Part shown: one piece after another, positions 23,603 through 32,110 of the stretch
Layout: the number at the start of each line of letters is the position of its first letter
How positions within the stretch are numbered: position 1 is the first letter of the stretch
DNA from: Pelolinea submarina
GTDB taxonomy: Bacteria > Chloroflexota > Anaerolineae > Anaerolineales > Anaerolineaceae
Assembly (NCBI RefSeq): GCF_003966975.1
Contig: NZ_AP018437.1
Span: 1,612,001 to 1,676,000, forward strand
DNA: 64,000 nucleotides
Direction of reading: 5' to 3'
The notes under the pieces: generated by a model
What the model was told of the DNA's origin: nothing
Database searches by the model: none
Seen by the model: only the letters and a program-made list of their open reading frames with translations
Made by a program: the position numbers and the translations under genes

Positions 23603-24382
23603 TCAAAGAGGTTTGAGCGCGCGTGTCGCAATGAACGTGGGCATATACTCGTTGATCTTATCTTCCTCCCATTTATCTTCAAAAAAACCGATCAGGTGAA
23701 AACCTGCCTGTAATTGCCCGCCGATTTGTTCTTCCAAGGTATGGCTGAACTCCAGCGGGTCATCTGGGTACCAGCGCAGGCGTTCTTCTTCCGTGAGGCT
23801 GTATAGATCAGAGAAGGGCAGGCTGTATTTGACGTGGTAGATGCCCTGTTCAGCCAGATCGTTATCAAAGGTGTAGATGACCGGGTTTAAAAAGCCGGCC
23901 ACCAGCGTGCCGCCCGGGGCCAGCACGCGGAAAGCCTCGCGCCAGACTGGCAGGATTTCCGGGACGAAACAGTTGGAGACAGGGTGGAAAATGAAGTCAA
24001 AGCTGGCATCCTCGAAAACGGAGAGGTCGGCCATGTCGCCTTCCACCAGACGCAAGTCCAGATTCTCGCGTTCCGCCACCAGGCGGTCCTGCGCCAGCTG
24101 TTTGGGGGAGTTATCGAACACAGTGACCAGCGCACCGGCCGCTGCCAGAATTGGCCCTTGTTGCCCGCCGCCGGAAGCCAACCCCAGCACACGGCAGCCG
24201 TGTAAATCCGGATACCAGCTCATCGGCACGGGTTTGGTGGGTGTGAGCAGCAGTTGGAATTTACCTTCGCGCGCGTCCGTGATTTCCAGCGGGGATACCG
24301 GTACAGTCCAGGGATTCTGGATGTCTACTTCATGATCCCAGGCCTGCTTATTGTATTGGGTGATATTCAACTTGGCGCACAT
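23603..24382 (-). CDS. Class I SAM-dependent methyltransferase
   Basis: 259 residues from ATG 24380-24382, which has GGAGA 8 bases upstream; longer in-frame starts lack such a site. The SAM-binding motif I is a variant, [16 protein letters not shown] near 61-76; VFDNSPKQL (motif II) and [14 protein letters not shown] (motif III) follow, and a [11 protein letters not shown] segment sits near the active site. Related small-molecule or ubiquinone-type methyltransferases are common; the substrate is unknown. It is convergent with the cupin gene and divergent from the DinB gene across about 60 bases. Confidence 0.85.
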   Translation of the reverse strand: MCAKLNITQYNKQAWDHEVDIQNPWTVPVSPLEITDAREGKFQLLLTPTKPVPMSWYPDLHGCRVLGLASGGGQQGPILAAAGALVTVFDNSPKQLAQDRLVAERENLDLRLVEGDMADLSVFEDASFDFIFHPVSNCFVPEILPVWREAFRVLAPGGTLVAGFLNPVIYTFDNDLAEQGIYHVKYSLPFSDLYSLTEEERLRWYPDDPLEFSHTLEEQIGGQLQAGFHLIGFFEDKWEEDKINEYMPTFIATRALKPL

Positions 24383-24443
24383 GGTTTTTTCTCCAAAAAA
24401 TGATATTATCTGATTGATTTGCTTATTATACGGGAGGCACAGC

Positions 24444-24962
24444 ATGCTGAATATCATTAATCAACTTAAATTTACCCGTGGTGAATTCCGCAAAGGGTTC
24501 ACCGGCGTCAATGAAGATGAAGGCATGCGCCGTTTCATGCCCATTAACAGCATCAGCTGGATGGTTGGGCATCTGGCCTGGCACGAGCAGCTCTACTGGC
24601 TGACGCGCCTGCAGGGTTATACCCCCATTCCCGAATTGAACGACCTGGCGTCTTTTGGCGGCGAAGCCAGCCAGCCCTCGCTGACACAAATGATTGCCTA
24701 CTGGGAGCAGATCACCGCGGAAGCAGATCCCTTTTTGGAGAGTTTAACGCTGGCGGACCTTGACCCGGATGTGGTGGACAAGACCGGCAAAAAATATCAA
24801 ATTAATAAAGGTACCTTGATTTCACGTGTGATCTATCATTATTGGTATCATACGGGTGAGATGCAGGCTGTACGGCAGCTGCTGGGGCATACCGGCTTGC
24901 CGGATTTCGTCAGTGACGATATCGAAACCATCGGAAAATATTACCTGGATAAGGAGGAATAA
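24444..24962 (+). CDS. DinB-family protein
   Basis: 172 residues from ATG 24444 with GGGAGG 6-7 bases upstream. DinB/YfiT-type four-helix bundle marks are [14 protein letters not shown] near 35-48 and [13 protein letters not shown] near 131-143, supplying the His triad for a metal. Bacterial DinB-like proteins often use mycothiol or bacillithiol, or are uncharacterised thiol transferases. The PfpI gene starts immediately after the stop, so the two form an operon, perhaps for stress or thiol chemistry. Confidence 0.82.
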   Translation: MLNIINQLKFTRGEFRKGFTGVNEDEGMRRFMPINSISWMVGHLAWHEQLYWLTRLQGYTPIPELNDLASFGGEASQPSLTQMIAYWEQITAEADPFLESLTLADLDPDVVDKTGKKYQINKGTLISRVIYHYWYHTGEMQAVRQLLGHTGLPDFVSDDIETIGKYYLDKEE

Positions 24963-24963
24963 A

Positions 24964-25485
24964 ATGAGTCTTTCCGGAAAGAACGTCATCATATTGGCTG
25001 AAAATTTCTATGAGGACCTGGAACTTTGGTACCCCTATTATCGTTTGAAAGAAGAAGGCGCGGATGTCAAGGTGGTGGGCATGCCCGGCGTGGAAAGTTA
25101 CGGCAGCAAACACGGTTACCCGGTCAGCCCCGACCTGACCCCGAAGGATGTTGAAATTGAGAAGATTGACGCGCTGTTGGTGCCGGGCGGTTACGCCCCT
25201 GATAAGCTGCGCCGTTATCCCGAGATGCTGGCGCTGGTGCGAAAGGCTTTTGACCAGGGCAGCGTGATCGGCATGATCTGCCACGCGGGTTGGGTGCCGA
25301 TTTCGGCCGGTATTATTAAAGGTAAGAAAGTTACCTCCGTCAGCGCCATTAGGGATGATATGGTCAACGCGGGCGGAGAGTGGCTGGACCAGGCAGTGGT
25401 CGTAGACGGCAACCTGATCAGCTCGCGCACTCCGGCTGACCTGCCGGCTTACTGCAAGGCCATCATCGCCGCCCTGAGTAAGTAG
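24964..25485 (+). CDS. DJ-1/PfpI family protein (protease- or deglycase-like)
   Basis: 173 residues, start at ATG 24964 after AAGGAGG. The family triad environment is visible: Glu13 in ILAENFYEDLE, the nucleophile Cys106 in MICHAGW with adjacent His107, and LLVPGGYAPDKLR near 71-83. PfpI-type proteins are described as proteases or as glycation-repair deglycases; the biochemical role here is not settled by sequence. It begins one base after the DinB stop codon. Confidence 0.88.
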   Translation: MSLSGKNVIILAENFYEDLELWYPYYRLKEEGADVKVVGMPGVESYGSKHGYPVSPDLTPKDVEIEKIDALLVPGGYAPDKLRRYPEMLALVRKAFDQGSVIGMICHAGWVPISAGIIKGKKVTSVSAIRDDMVNAGGEWLDQAVVVDGNLISSRTPADLPAYCKAIIAALSK

Positions 25486-25514
25486 TTGATAAAGAAATAG
25501 GATATCTAATTAAT

Positions 25515-26126
25515 ATGAAAACCGCTGTCTTTGCACTTTTCTATCTGGCCGGCGCCATTGGCGCTTATATATTGCGCATCCCTTCACTGAAGCTGAATGC
25601 CCGGGCACAAAAGCCGGAGGAGCGTATGAGCCAGAAACAGCGCATGCAGAAGGAAGGGACTCTGCTCAGCGTTTTAATGATCTTTTGGTTCCTGGCGGCC
25701 CAAGTACTGCCTATCTTATACCTGACGACAAATTGGTTTGCACGCTTTGATTTTCGTCTGCCGGATGTCTTTTATTATGCCGGACTGGTGATTTTTGGGG
25801 CAGCGCTGTGGTTATTGCGGCGCGCGCATAACGATCTGGCGCGCAGCTGGTCGGCAGTGGTGCAGATCAAGCGCGACCAACAGTTGATCACCGAAGGTAT
25901 ATATGCCCATATGCGGCATCCGATTTACAGCGCCCATTTGCTGTGGGGTGCGGCACAGGTGCTGCTGATTCATAACTGGTTCTGCGGTTTTTTGGGATTT
26001 GCGCTGATCGTTACCATCATGGTCCTGCGTATCCCGCGTGAGGAAAAACTACTGCTCAACCAATATGGCGAAGCATATCGCAGCTACATGCAAAGCACCG
26101 GCGCACTGATACCGCGCTGCCGTTAA
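25515..26126 (+). CDS. Isoprenylcysteine carboxyl methyltransferase-like membrane methyltransferase
   Basis: 203 residues with about five hydrophobic segments. The ICMT/PEMT signature is at the C-terminal end: LITEGIYAHMRHPIYSAHLL, then REEKLLLNQYGEAYRSYM. Bacteria lack prenylated CAAX proteins, so members of this family probably methylate lipids or other small molecules; the real substrate is unknown. It follows the PfpI gene by 29 bases and may be cotranscribed. Confidence 0.85.
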   Translation: MKTAVFALFYLAGAIGAYILRIPSLKLNARAQKPEERMSQKQRMQKEGTLLSVLMIFWFLAAQVLPILYLTTNWFARFDFRLPDVFYYAGLVIFGAALWLLRRAHNDLARSWSAVVQIKRDQQLITEGIYAHMRHPIYSAHLLWGAAQVLLIHNWFCGFLGFALIVTIMVLRIPREEKLLLNQYGEAYRSYMQSTGALIPRCR

Positions 26127-26144
26127 ATAATCGAGGAGATTTCT

Positions 26145-26402
26145 CTATTCTTCGGTGATCAGGAACACGGATGTGTGCGCTTTGACGGGTTTGACCACCC
26201 GCACGGCTACTTCTTCGCCCTTGGGTGCGTTCTCGACCGCCTCATGCTCGATTTGAAGGGACGTAATTTCCTGGGTGAAATCGGAACCGTGGCCGAGAAA
26301 ATGGACCTGGTCGCCTTTGTGCAGTGGATGGGTTAGCAGGATGGCAGCGACGTTGATGCGGTCGAAGAAATGGGTTACTTCTCCTACACGAACGCCAGTC
26401 AT
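26145..26402 (-). CDS. Translation elongation factor-like small beta-barrel protein
   Basis: 85 residues. Features of EF-Tu domain-2-like barrels are VGEVTHFFDRINVAAILL, LHKGDQVHFLGHGSDFTQ, ITSLQIEHEAVENAPKGEEVAVRV. There is no GTPase domain. Stand-alone proteins of this type are annotated as elongation-factor-like; their function is unknown. GGAGG precedes the ATG. It is convergent with the ICMT-like gene, with only an 18-base gap and no obvious terminator. Confidence 0.75.
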   Translation of the reverse strand: MTGVRVGEVTHFFDRINVAAILLTHPLHKGDQVHFLGHGSDFTQEITSLQIEHEAVENAPKGEEVAVRVVKPVKAHTSVFLITEE

Positions 26403-26481
26403 AGGATATCCTCCTTTATTAACCTTCTTTTTTCATTATATAAGAATTCATGTAAATTAAATTGATTTAGAATTATCTGGT

Positions 26482-27456
26482 ATGGACGCAATTACTGTAA
26501 ACCACTTAAGGCGATTGTATAAAAGCACGGACGGCATTATTAAACGAACCACCAAAGAAGTAGTGGCGGTTGAGGATGTATCCTTTGAAATCCGCCAGGG
26601 TGAACTCTTTGGATTGTTGGGGCCAAACGGAGCCGGCAAGACCACTTCAGTCAAGATGTTGACCACCTTGTTGATCCCCAGCGGGGGCAGCGCTACCATT
26701 TTAGGGCTGGATGTAGTCAAGGATGCCAACAAAGTACGCCCGCGCATCGGGTTCATATTTGGCGGGGAACGCGGTTTATACTGGCGCCTGTCCGGCCTGG
26801 ATAACCTGCGCTATTTTGCCAGCCTGTATTATGTAGATGAAGCTACGTCAAAAAAACGTATTCCGGAACTGCTTGAAATTGTGGGGTTGAAAGGCCGTGA
26901 GCGTGAAAAAGTAGAAGGCTATTCGCGCGGCATGCGCCAACGCCTGCATATCGCCCGCGCGTTGCTGCACGACCCGGAAGTGTTGTTTTTGGATGAGCCG
27001 ACCATGGGCCTGGATCCGGTGGGGGCGCGCGAATTGCGCACCACGGTTAAGAACCTGCAATCGGCTAACAAGACCATCCTGTTGACAACACATTACATGT
27101 TTGAAGCCGACGCGCTGTGCCAGCGCATTGCGGTCATCAACAAAGGAAAGATTGTCGCGTTGGATACGCCTGAGAAATTAAAGGAAAATGTGCAGGATTT
27201 GTCCGTTGTTGAAGTTGAACTATACGGCATCCCGCAGGAAGTAATCGAACGCATCAAAGCGCTGGATTTTGTAGTCGAGGTTTCCATTGAGAACCGCGAC
27301 CAGCGTCAGGTAATGCAGGTGCATACCCCCAAAGGGCCGGAGGCTATTCCGGTGTTGGTAGAGCATTTGAATGGGCTGCGGATTGGGCGCATCATCACAC
27401 GTGAACCCACATTGGAGGATGCTTACGTACGCCTGGTGGGCGGAGCGGAGCAATAG
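26482..27456 (+). CDS. ABC transporter ATPase (ABC-2 exporter type)
   Basis: 324 residues. Walker A is GPNGAGKT near 49-56, signature YSRGMRQRL near 149, Walker B EVLFLDEPTMGLD near 165, and the switch His is in LLTTHYMFEAD. The C-terminal extension (about 230-324) is the regulatory tail usual in NatA/DrrA-like ATPases. It should drive the two ABC-2 permeases encoded directly downstream. The substrate (drug, lipid or polysaccharide) is not readable. Confidence 0.93.
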   Translation: MDAITVNHLRRLYKSTDGIIKRTTKEVVAVEDVSFEIRQGELFGLLGPNGAGKTTSVKMLTTLLIPSGGSATILGLDVVKDANKVRPRIGFIFGGERGLYWRLSGLDNLRYFASLYYVDEATSKKRIPELLEIVGLKGREREKVEGYSRGMRQRLHIARALLHDPEVLFLDEPTMGLDPVGARELRTTVKNLQSANKTILLTTHYMFEADALCQRIAVINKGKIVALDTPEKLKENVQDLSVVEVELYGIPQEVIERIKALDFVVEVSIENRDQRQVMQVHTPKGPEAIPVLVEHLNGLRIGRIITREPTLEDAYVRLVGGAEQ

Positions 27457-27457
27457 G

Positions 27458-28255
27458 ATGAAACGCATCGGATTGAATCTCCGAATTATGGCGCGGGCTT
27501 TTGAGATAGAGCTGCGTCAAAACATGACCGATGGGTTTGTGCTTTTCGGTATTCTGATTCAACCGCTCATTGTGGCCTTTATGGCGTTGTGGATGCTGAA
27601 AGGCAAGGGGCCTGATTACGCCATCTTTGTGGTGATTGGCTCAGGTATGACCGGCCTGTGGACAACATTGCTGTTCAACGGCGGCAACAGCATCACCGGT
27701 GAACGCTGGACGGGAACACTGGAACCATTGGTGGCGTCTCCGGCTTCCCTGCGTGTGGTGATCTACGGCAAGGTGCTGGCCAACGTAACCCAGTCGCTGC
27801 TGTCCATGATTGGTAGCTATTTCCTCATTTCATTTGCCATGGGATATCCGCTAACCCTGACATATCCCGGACTGTTCTTCCTTTCACTGGTGATTAGTGT
27901 ATTTTCACTGGTCAGTTTTGGGTTGATCCTGGCTTCATTCTTCATTCTGATTCCGGATTTCGCGCGCATGGTTAACACGCTGGAATTTCCGGTCTATATC
28001 CTGTGCGGTTTTCTGTTTCCGATTGCGCTGCTGCCGGGGTGGACCACCCCCTTAAGCTACCTCTTATCGCCTTATTGGGCGGCGCTGGCATTGCACGGCG
28101 CGGCGCAGGGTACGCTGGAGCCGCTGCAGATCGTGGGTACCTGGGGCATCATGGCCTTCTTCAGCCTGGTTTATATCCTGGCTTCCGGCCGTTTATACCG
28201 GGTGATCCTGCGCAAGGCGCGCAGGGATGCTACCCTGGATATTGTAGGAAATTGA
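27458..28255 (+). CDS. ABC-2 type permease, subunit 1
   Basis: 265 residues, six predicted helices. ATG 27458 lies 1 base after the ATPase stop with AGGA-like bases overlapping, so coupling is likely. ABC-2 features include the long first loop with GNSITGERWTGTLEPLVASPAS (split across about residues 72-93) and the late FPIALLPGWTTPLSYLLSP segment near 187-205. Probably a heterodimer partner of the next gene product. Confidence 0.9.
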   Translation: MKRIGLNLRIMARAFEIELRQNMTDGFVLFGILIQPLIVAFMALWMLKGKGPDYAIFVVIGSGMTGLWTTLLFNGGNSITGERWTGTLEPLVASPASLRVVIYGKVLANVTQSLLSMIGSYFLISFAMGYPLTLTYPGLFFLSLVISVFSLVSFGLILASFFILIPDFARMVNTLEFPVYILCGFLFPIALLPGWTTPLSYLLSPYWAALALHGAAQGTLEPLQIVGTWGIMAFFSLVYILASGRLYRVILRKARRDATLDIVGN

Positions 28256-28256
28256 T

Positions 28257-29060
28257 ATGTTGAACCGCTTGACGACCAACACACGCATTTTCTTTGAAGG
28301 CGCTTATTATTCATATAAGGCGCTGTTCCGTTGGCTGCGGCCGGCTACTTACCTGGCTTCTGAAGTTTTCGCGCCGCTGACCATGATGATTTTCTTTGTG
28401 TATATTGGCGCGTATGCCAGCGGCAGTAACAGCGCGTCATTTTACGTGATCGGCAACTCATTGATCTTCGCCGCTTCCAGCGGCATCTTCGGCGTGACCA
28501 TGAGCGTGGGCGGAGAGCGCTGGTCGGGCACGCTGCCGTACCTGTTTGGATCACCGGCCAACCGTTGGGCCATGTTTGTCGGCCGGGCAGTCATGCACGT
28601 TTTGAATGGCATGCTGGGCGTGTTCATCGGGCTTGGCTGGGGTATCCTGTTATTCAAATTGGACCTTTCCCATACCGACCCGCTGGCTTTGTTATTAACC
28701 ATCCTGATCACCACCTTCAGCACCTCCGGCCTGGGACTGCTGATGGGCTGCCTGAGCCTGATCACACGCAACGTGATGCTGGTCAACAACACCGTCTATT
28801 TCCTGCTGCTGGTTTTTTCGGGCGCCAACATTCCGGTGGGCGATCTGCCGCGCTGGATGCAGGTTATTTCGCAGGGTTTGCCGTTGACGCGCGGTGTAGC
28901 TTGCGCGCGCACCATCATTGACGGCGGCAGCCTGGCGGACGTGCTGCCGCTGCTGCAAGTGGAATTCCTTATTGGGGTTATCCTGACCATTCTGGGTTAC
29001 TTTTTATTTAAAATTTTTGAAATTGAAGCAAAGAGAATGGGTACATTAGACATTTTTTAG
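28257..29060 (+). CDS. ABC-2 type permease, subunit 2
   Basis: 267 residues, six predicted helices, beginning 1 base after subunit 1. It has the matching ABC-2 loop SVGGERWSGTLPYLFGSPAN near 81-100 and a late ANIPVGDLPRWMQVISQGLP near 191-209. Sequence similarity to subunit 1 in these loops supports a heterodimeric channel. The ATPase-permease-permease order is that of NatAB- and DrrAB-like exporters with a duplicated permease. Confidence 0.9.
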   Translation: MLNRLTTNTRIFFEGAYYSYKALFRWLRPATYLASEVFAPLTMMIFFVYIGAYASGSNSASFYVIGNSLIFAASSGIFGVTMSVGGERWSGTLPYLFGSPANRWAMFVGRAVMHVLNGMLGVFIGLGWGILLFKLDLSHTDPLALLLTILITTFSTSGLGLLMGCLSLITRNVMLVNNTVYFLLLVFSGANIPVGDLPRWMQVISQGLPLTRGVACARTIIDGGSLADVLPLLQVEFLIGVILTILGYFLFKIFEIEAKRMGTLDIF

Positions 29061-29073
29061 ATAAAATTCCATT

Positions 29074-31281
29074 ATGACTAAACAACCGATTTATCTGGAT
29101 TACAACGCCACTACTCCGATCGATCCACAGGTGGCGGATGCCATGCTGCCCTACCTGTATGACCATTTTGGCAACCCTTCCAGCAGCCACGCTTACGGCG
29201 TGGAAGCCAAGCTGGGCGTAGAGAAAGCCCGCCGGCAGGTAGCCGGTATGCTGGGCTGCCATGCGGAAGAAGTCATCTTCACCAGCGGCGGTTCCGAGTC
29301 TAATAACTTCGCCATCAAAGGCACGGCCTTTGCGCGGCGCTCCCACGGCAACCACATCATTACCAGTGCCATCGAGCACCCGGCGGTATTGGAGGTATGC
29401 GCGTACCTGGAAAAACAGGGCTTTCACGTGACCTATCTGCCGGTGAATGGGGAAGGGTTGGTGGATTTGGATGTGCTGGAAAAATCCATTACTCCTCAAA
29501 CCATTCTGATCTCTGTAATGCATGCCAACAATGAGGTGGGAAGCATCCAGCCCATCCGTGAGATTGCCGATATTGCGCATAGGCACAATATTATCATGCA
29601 CAGCGATGCCGCCCAATCCATCGGGAAAATACCGGTGCGGGTGGATGAGTTGGGTGTGGATTTACTTTCCATAGCCGGACATAAGCTCTATGCGCCCAAA
29701 GGCATCGGCGCGCTGTACATCCGCACGGGCACCGAACTGCAGAAGATTATTCACGGCGCGGAACATGAGAGCAACCGCCGGGCCGGAACGGAAAACGTGC
29801 TGGAAATTGTCGGGTTGGGGCAGGCTTGTGAACTGGTGCAGCAGCACCTGGATGAATATAGCGCCCACATGCAGATCATGCGCGACCAGCTCGAAAACGG
29901 CATTCTGGAAGAGTTCCCCTGGGCTAAAGTAAACGGCAGCCGCGAGCGCCGGTTACCTAACACGGCCAACATCAGTTTTAAAGGCATTGAAGCCAATACC
30001 ATCCTGGCGGAAATGGTGGACGTGGCGGCTTCGGCTGGCGCGGCCTGCCACGCTGAGCAGGTGGATGTGTCGCACGTGCTGGAAGCCATGCATGTACCGG
30101 TGGATACCGCCATGGGCACGATTCGCTTTTCGGTGGGGCGCTATACCTCGGCCGAAGACATTGAGACTGCCTTGACGGAAATCAAGCGCGTGATCCACAG
30201 CCTGCAGCCGGAAGCACCCGAGCAGGTGATGGAGAATGTTGACGCAGAGACTATCAAACTGACGCAATATACGCACGGTCTGGGCTGCGCCTGCAAGCTG
30301 CGCCCGCAGCTTTTGGAAGAAGTATTACAAGGCTTGCCCGTACCGCATGATTCACGTATCCTGGTAGGCACTGAAACCGCCGACGACGCAGCGGTCTTTG
30401 CCGTCAGCGACGACCTGGCGCTGATGCAGACCGTAGACTTTTTCACGCCCATTGTGGACGACCCGTATGAATTCGGCGCCATTTCGGCGGCCAATTCGCT
30501 CAGCGATGTGTACGCCATGGGCGGCACGCCGCTGTTCGCGTTGAGCATTGTGGCTTTCCCCGGTAACCGCCTGCCCATGAGCGTTTTGGGGAGCATCCTG
30601 AAAGGCGCCTCCGACAAAGCCGCGGAAGCGGGCATTGCCATCATTGGCGGGCACACCGTGGATGATACTGAACCTAAATTCGGGTTGGCAGTGACCGGTT
30701 CGCTCGATCGCGATAAAATCCGCACCAACGCCGGCGCGCAGCCGGGCGACGCCCTCATCCTGACCAAACCCATCGGCACCGGCATTCTGTCAACAGCCCT
30801 CAAGCAGGGCGCGTTAAGCCCGCTGGAAGCCCGCCCGGCCATCGAATGGATGTCCAAACTTAACCGCGGCGCGGCTGAAGTGATGCTGCAAACCGGCGCC
30901 AACGCCTGCACGGACGTGACAGGCTTTGGCTTGCTGGGACATTTGCTGGGTATGATGCGCGGTTCCGGCACCAGTGCCCTGATTCACGCGAATGACGTGC
31001 CTTGGATTGAGAAAGCCTACGAGTTGGCAGCTTCCGGAATTGTACCGGGTGGCACCAAGAACAATATGAGTTATACAGAATCCTCTGTAGTTTATGCAAA
31101 TAATATTTCCAATGTGACACGTGCTTTGCTAAATGACGCACAAACCTCCGGCGGCCTGCTGGTAAGCCTGCCGCAACCCCAGGCCAAAGCCTATCTACAG
31201 GCCATGCAAGAACGCGGGGATCTGGCGGTTCAGATTGGCGAAGTCGTAGAAAAGCAGGAACGCTTCATAACCGTCGATTAA
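29074..31281 (+). CDS. selD: Cysteine desulfurase (NifS-like) fused to selenide, water dikinase (SelD)
   Basis: 735 residues, a single uninterrupted frame. Residues 1-385 are a group II-like cysteine desulfurase: YLDYNATTPID, TSGGSESNN near 70, PLP Lys204 in SIAGHKLYAPKG, catalytic Cys325 in SAGAACHAE. Residues about 393-735 are SelD: QYTHGLGCACKL with Cys405 and Lys408 in the catalytic positions, ETADDAAVF, SAANSLSDVYAMGG, GGHTVDDTEPKFG and DVTGFGLLGH. The desulfurase half could release selenium from selenocysteine directly for the SelD half, which makes selenophosphate from selenide and ATP. Cys, not Sec, occupies the active site. No selA, selB or selU is nearby. NifS-SelD fusions have been noted in other bacteria. 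Confidence 0.93.
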   Translation: MTKQPIYLDYNATTPIDPQVADAMLPYLYDHFGNPSSSHAYGVEAKLGVEKARRQVAGMLGCHAEEVIFTSGGSESNNFAIKGTAFARRSHGNHIITSAIEHPAVLEVCAYLEKQGFHVTYLPVNGEGLVDLDVLEKSITPQTILISVMHANNEVGSIQPIREIADIAHRHNIIMHSDAAQSIGKIPVRVDELGVDLLSIAGHKLYAPKGIGALYIRTGTELQKIIHGAEHESNRRAGTENVLEIVGLGQACELVQQHLDEYSAHMQIMRDQLENGILEEFPWAKVNGSRERRLPNTANISFKGIEANTILAEMVDVAASAGAACHAEQVDVSHVLEAMHVPVDTAMGTIRFSVGRYTSAEDIETALTEIKRVIHSLQPEAPEQVMENVDAETIKLTQYTHGLGCACKLRPQLLEEVLQGLPVPHDSRILVGTETADDAAVFAVSDDLALMQTVDFFTPIVDDPYEFGAISAANSLSDVYAMGGTPLFALSIVAFPGNRLPMSVLGSILKGASDKAAEAGIAIIGGHTVDDTEPKFGLAVTGSLDRDKIRTNAGAQPGDALILTKPIGTGILSTALKQGALSPLEARPAIEWMSKLNRGAAEVMLQTGANACTDVTGFGLLGHLLGMMRGSGTSALIHANDVPWIEKAYELAASGIVPGGTKNNMSYTESSVVYANNISNVTRALLNDAQTSGGLLVSLPQPQAKAYLQAMQERGDLAVQIGEVVEKQERFITVD

Positions 31282-31490
31282 TTCTTTGCGGGAATTACAT
31301 ACTTGGTGGATGATATGCCGGTCTTTTCAGGCTGGCTATTTTTAGGCTCCTTTCCTGCATAAACTTGCATCCTGATATTGCGCAGGGAGTATTAATCCTT
31401 GTGTAAAAAAATTCTAATATTAGTTTTAGGTTTGTCATATATATTGGTAGAGTATTCTTGGTTATCATAATGAAAAATTTGGAGATAAAC

Positions 31491-31952
31491 ATGAAAACGA
31501 AATCAATTTTGGCAATAGTACTGGCGGCGCTTGTTGTAGCTGCCTGTTCATCATCCGCTCCCACCACCGCACCGGCTCAAACAGATGCGACCGCTGCCCC
31601 CGCAATAACGGAAGCGACCGCAACCACGGCAAGCGATCAGGCGGCCGTTGCGACGGATTCCGCTTCGGCGGATGCTCCAGCAGAAGCTACCGTAAGCTTC
31701 AGCCAGGACGTCTGGCCGATATTTGAGCAATATGTGGTCAAAGCGCACGGCGGAAAAGGCGGTGTTTTCCTGGAGAACTATGACGATATTATGAATTACG
31801 TTGTACCGGGTGACCCGGAGAACAGCATGCTTTACAAGGCCATAACCGGTGATGGTGTTAAACGGATGCCGCCTCCTCCAGAAGCCCCACTCCCGGATGC
31901 AATGATCCAGACGATTTATGACTGGATTGCGCAAGGCGCATTGAATAACTAA
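31491..31952 (+). CDS. Cytochrome c-like lipoprotein lacking the heme-binding cysteines
   Basis: 153 residues from ATG 31491 (GGAG 7-8 bases upstream). Lipoprotein signal with VAAC, Cys19, then an Ala/Thr-rich linker to about 65. The remainder reads like a planctomycete-type or DUF-class single-heme cytochrome domain: VSFSQDVWPIFE, VPGDPENSMLYKAITG, KRMPPP, then a helix ending WIAQGALNN. The CxxCH site is replaced by VVKAH: His86 and the Met126 region remain but both cysteines are gone. Covalent heme attachment is therefore not expected. Alternatives are non-covalent heme, a binding module, or a sequencing/assembly error, though two independent Cys losses in a clean frame make error unlikely. 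Confidence 0.78.
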   Translation: MKTKSILAIVLAALVVAACSSSAPTTAPAQTDATAAPAITEATATTASDQAAVATDSASADAPAEATVSFSQDVWPIFEQYVVKAHGGKGGVFLENYDDIMNYVVPGDPENSMLYKAITGDGVKRMPPPPEAPLPDAMIQTIYDWIAQGALNN

Positions 31953-32013
31953 TATTGCCAAATCAATCGGATGGCTAATCCTAACCGGATGCCGTCCTTC
32001 GAAAAGTAAAATA

Positions 32014-32043
32014 AAAAGGAAGCCGAGTACTCGGCTTCCTTTT
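32014..32043. terminator. Bidirectional intrinsic terminator between convergent genes
   Basis: AAAAGGAAGCCGAG and its complement CTCGGCTTCCTTTT meet at a TA centre, with A- and T-runs on the outer sides. It serves both the lipoprotein gene (rightward) and the radical SAM gene (leftward). Confidence 0.9.
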
Positions 32044-32110
32044 GTATTACTGCTGGGCATCAAAGAAGCAGTTTGGAAAATGCCCAGCATTTGAAGGGGA
32101 GAGATTAATC

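Noticed and set aside
29074-31281. In-frame TGA as selenocysteine codon in selD
   Set aside because: The catalytic position is a normal Cys codon (TGC) and no internal TGA occurs, so no Sec insertion is needed.
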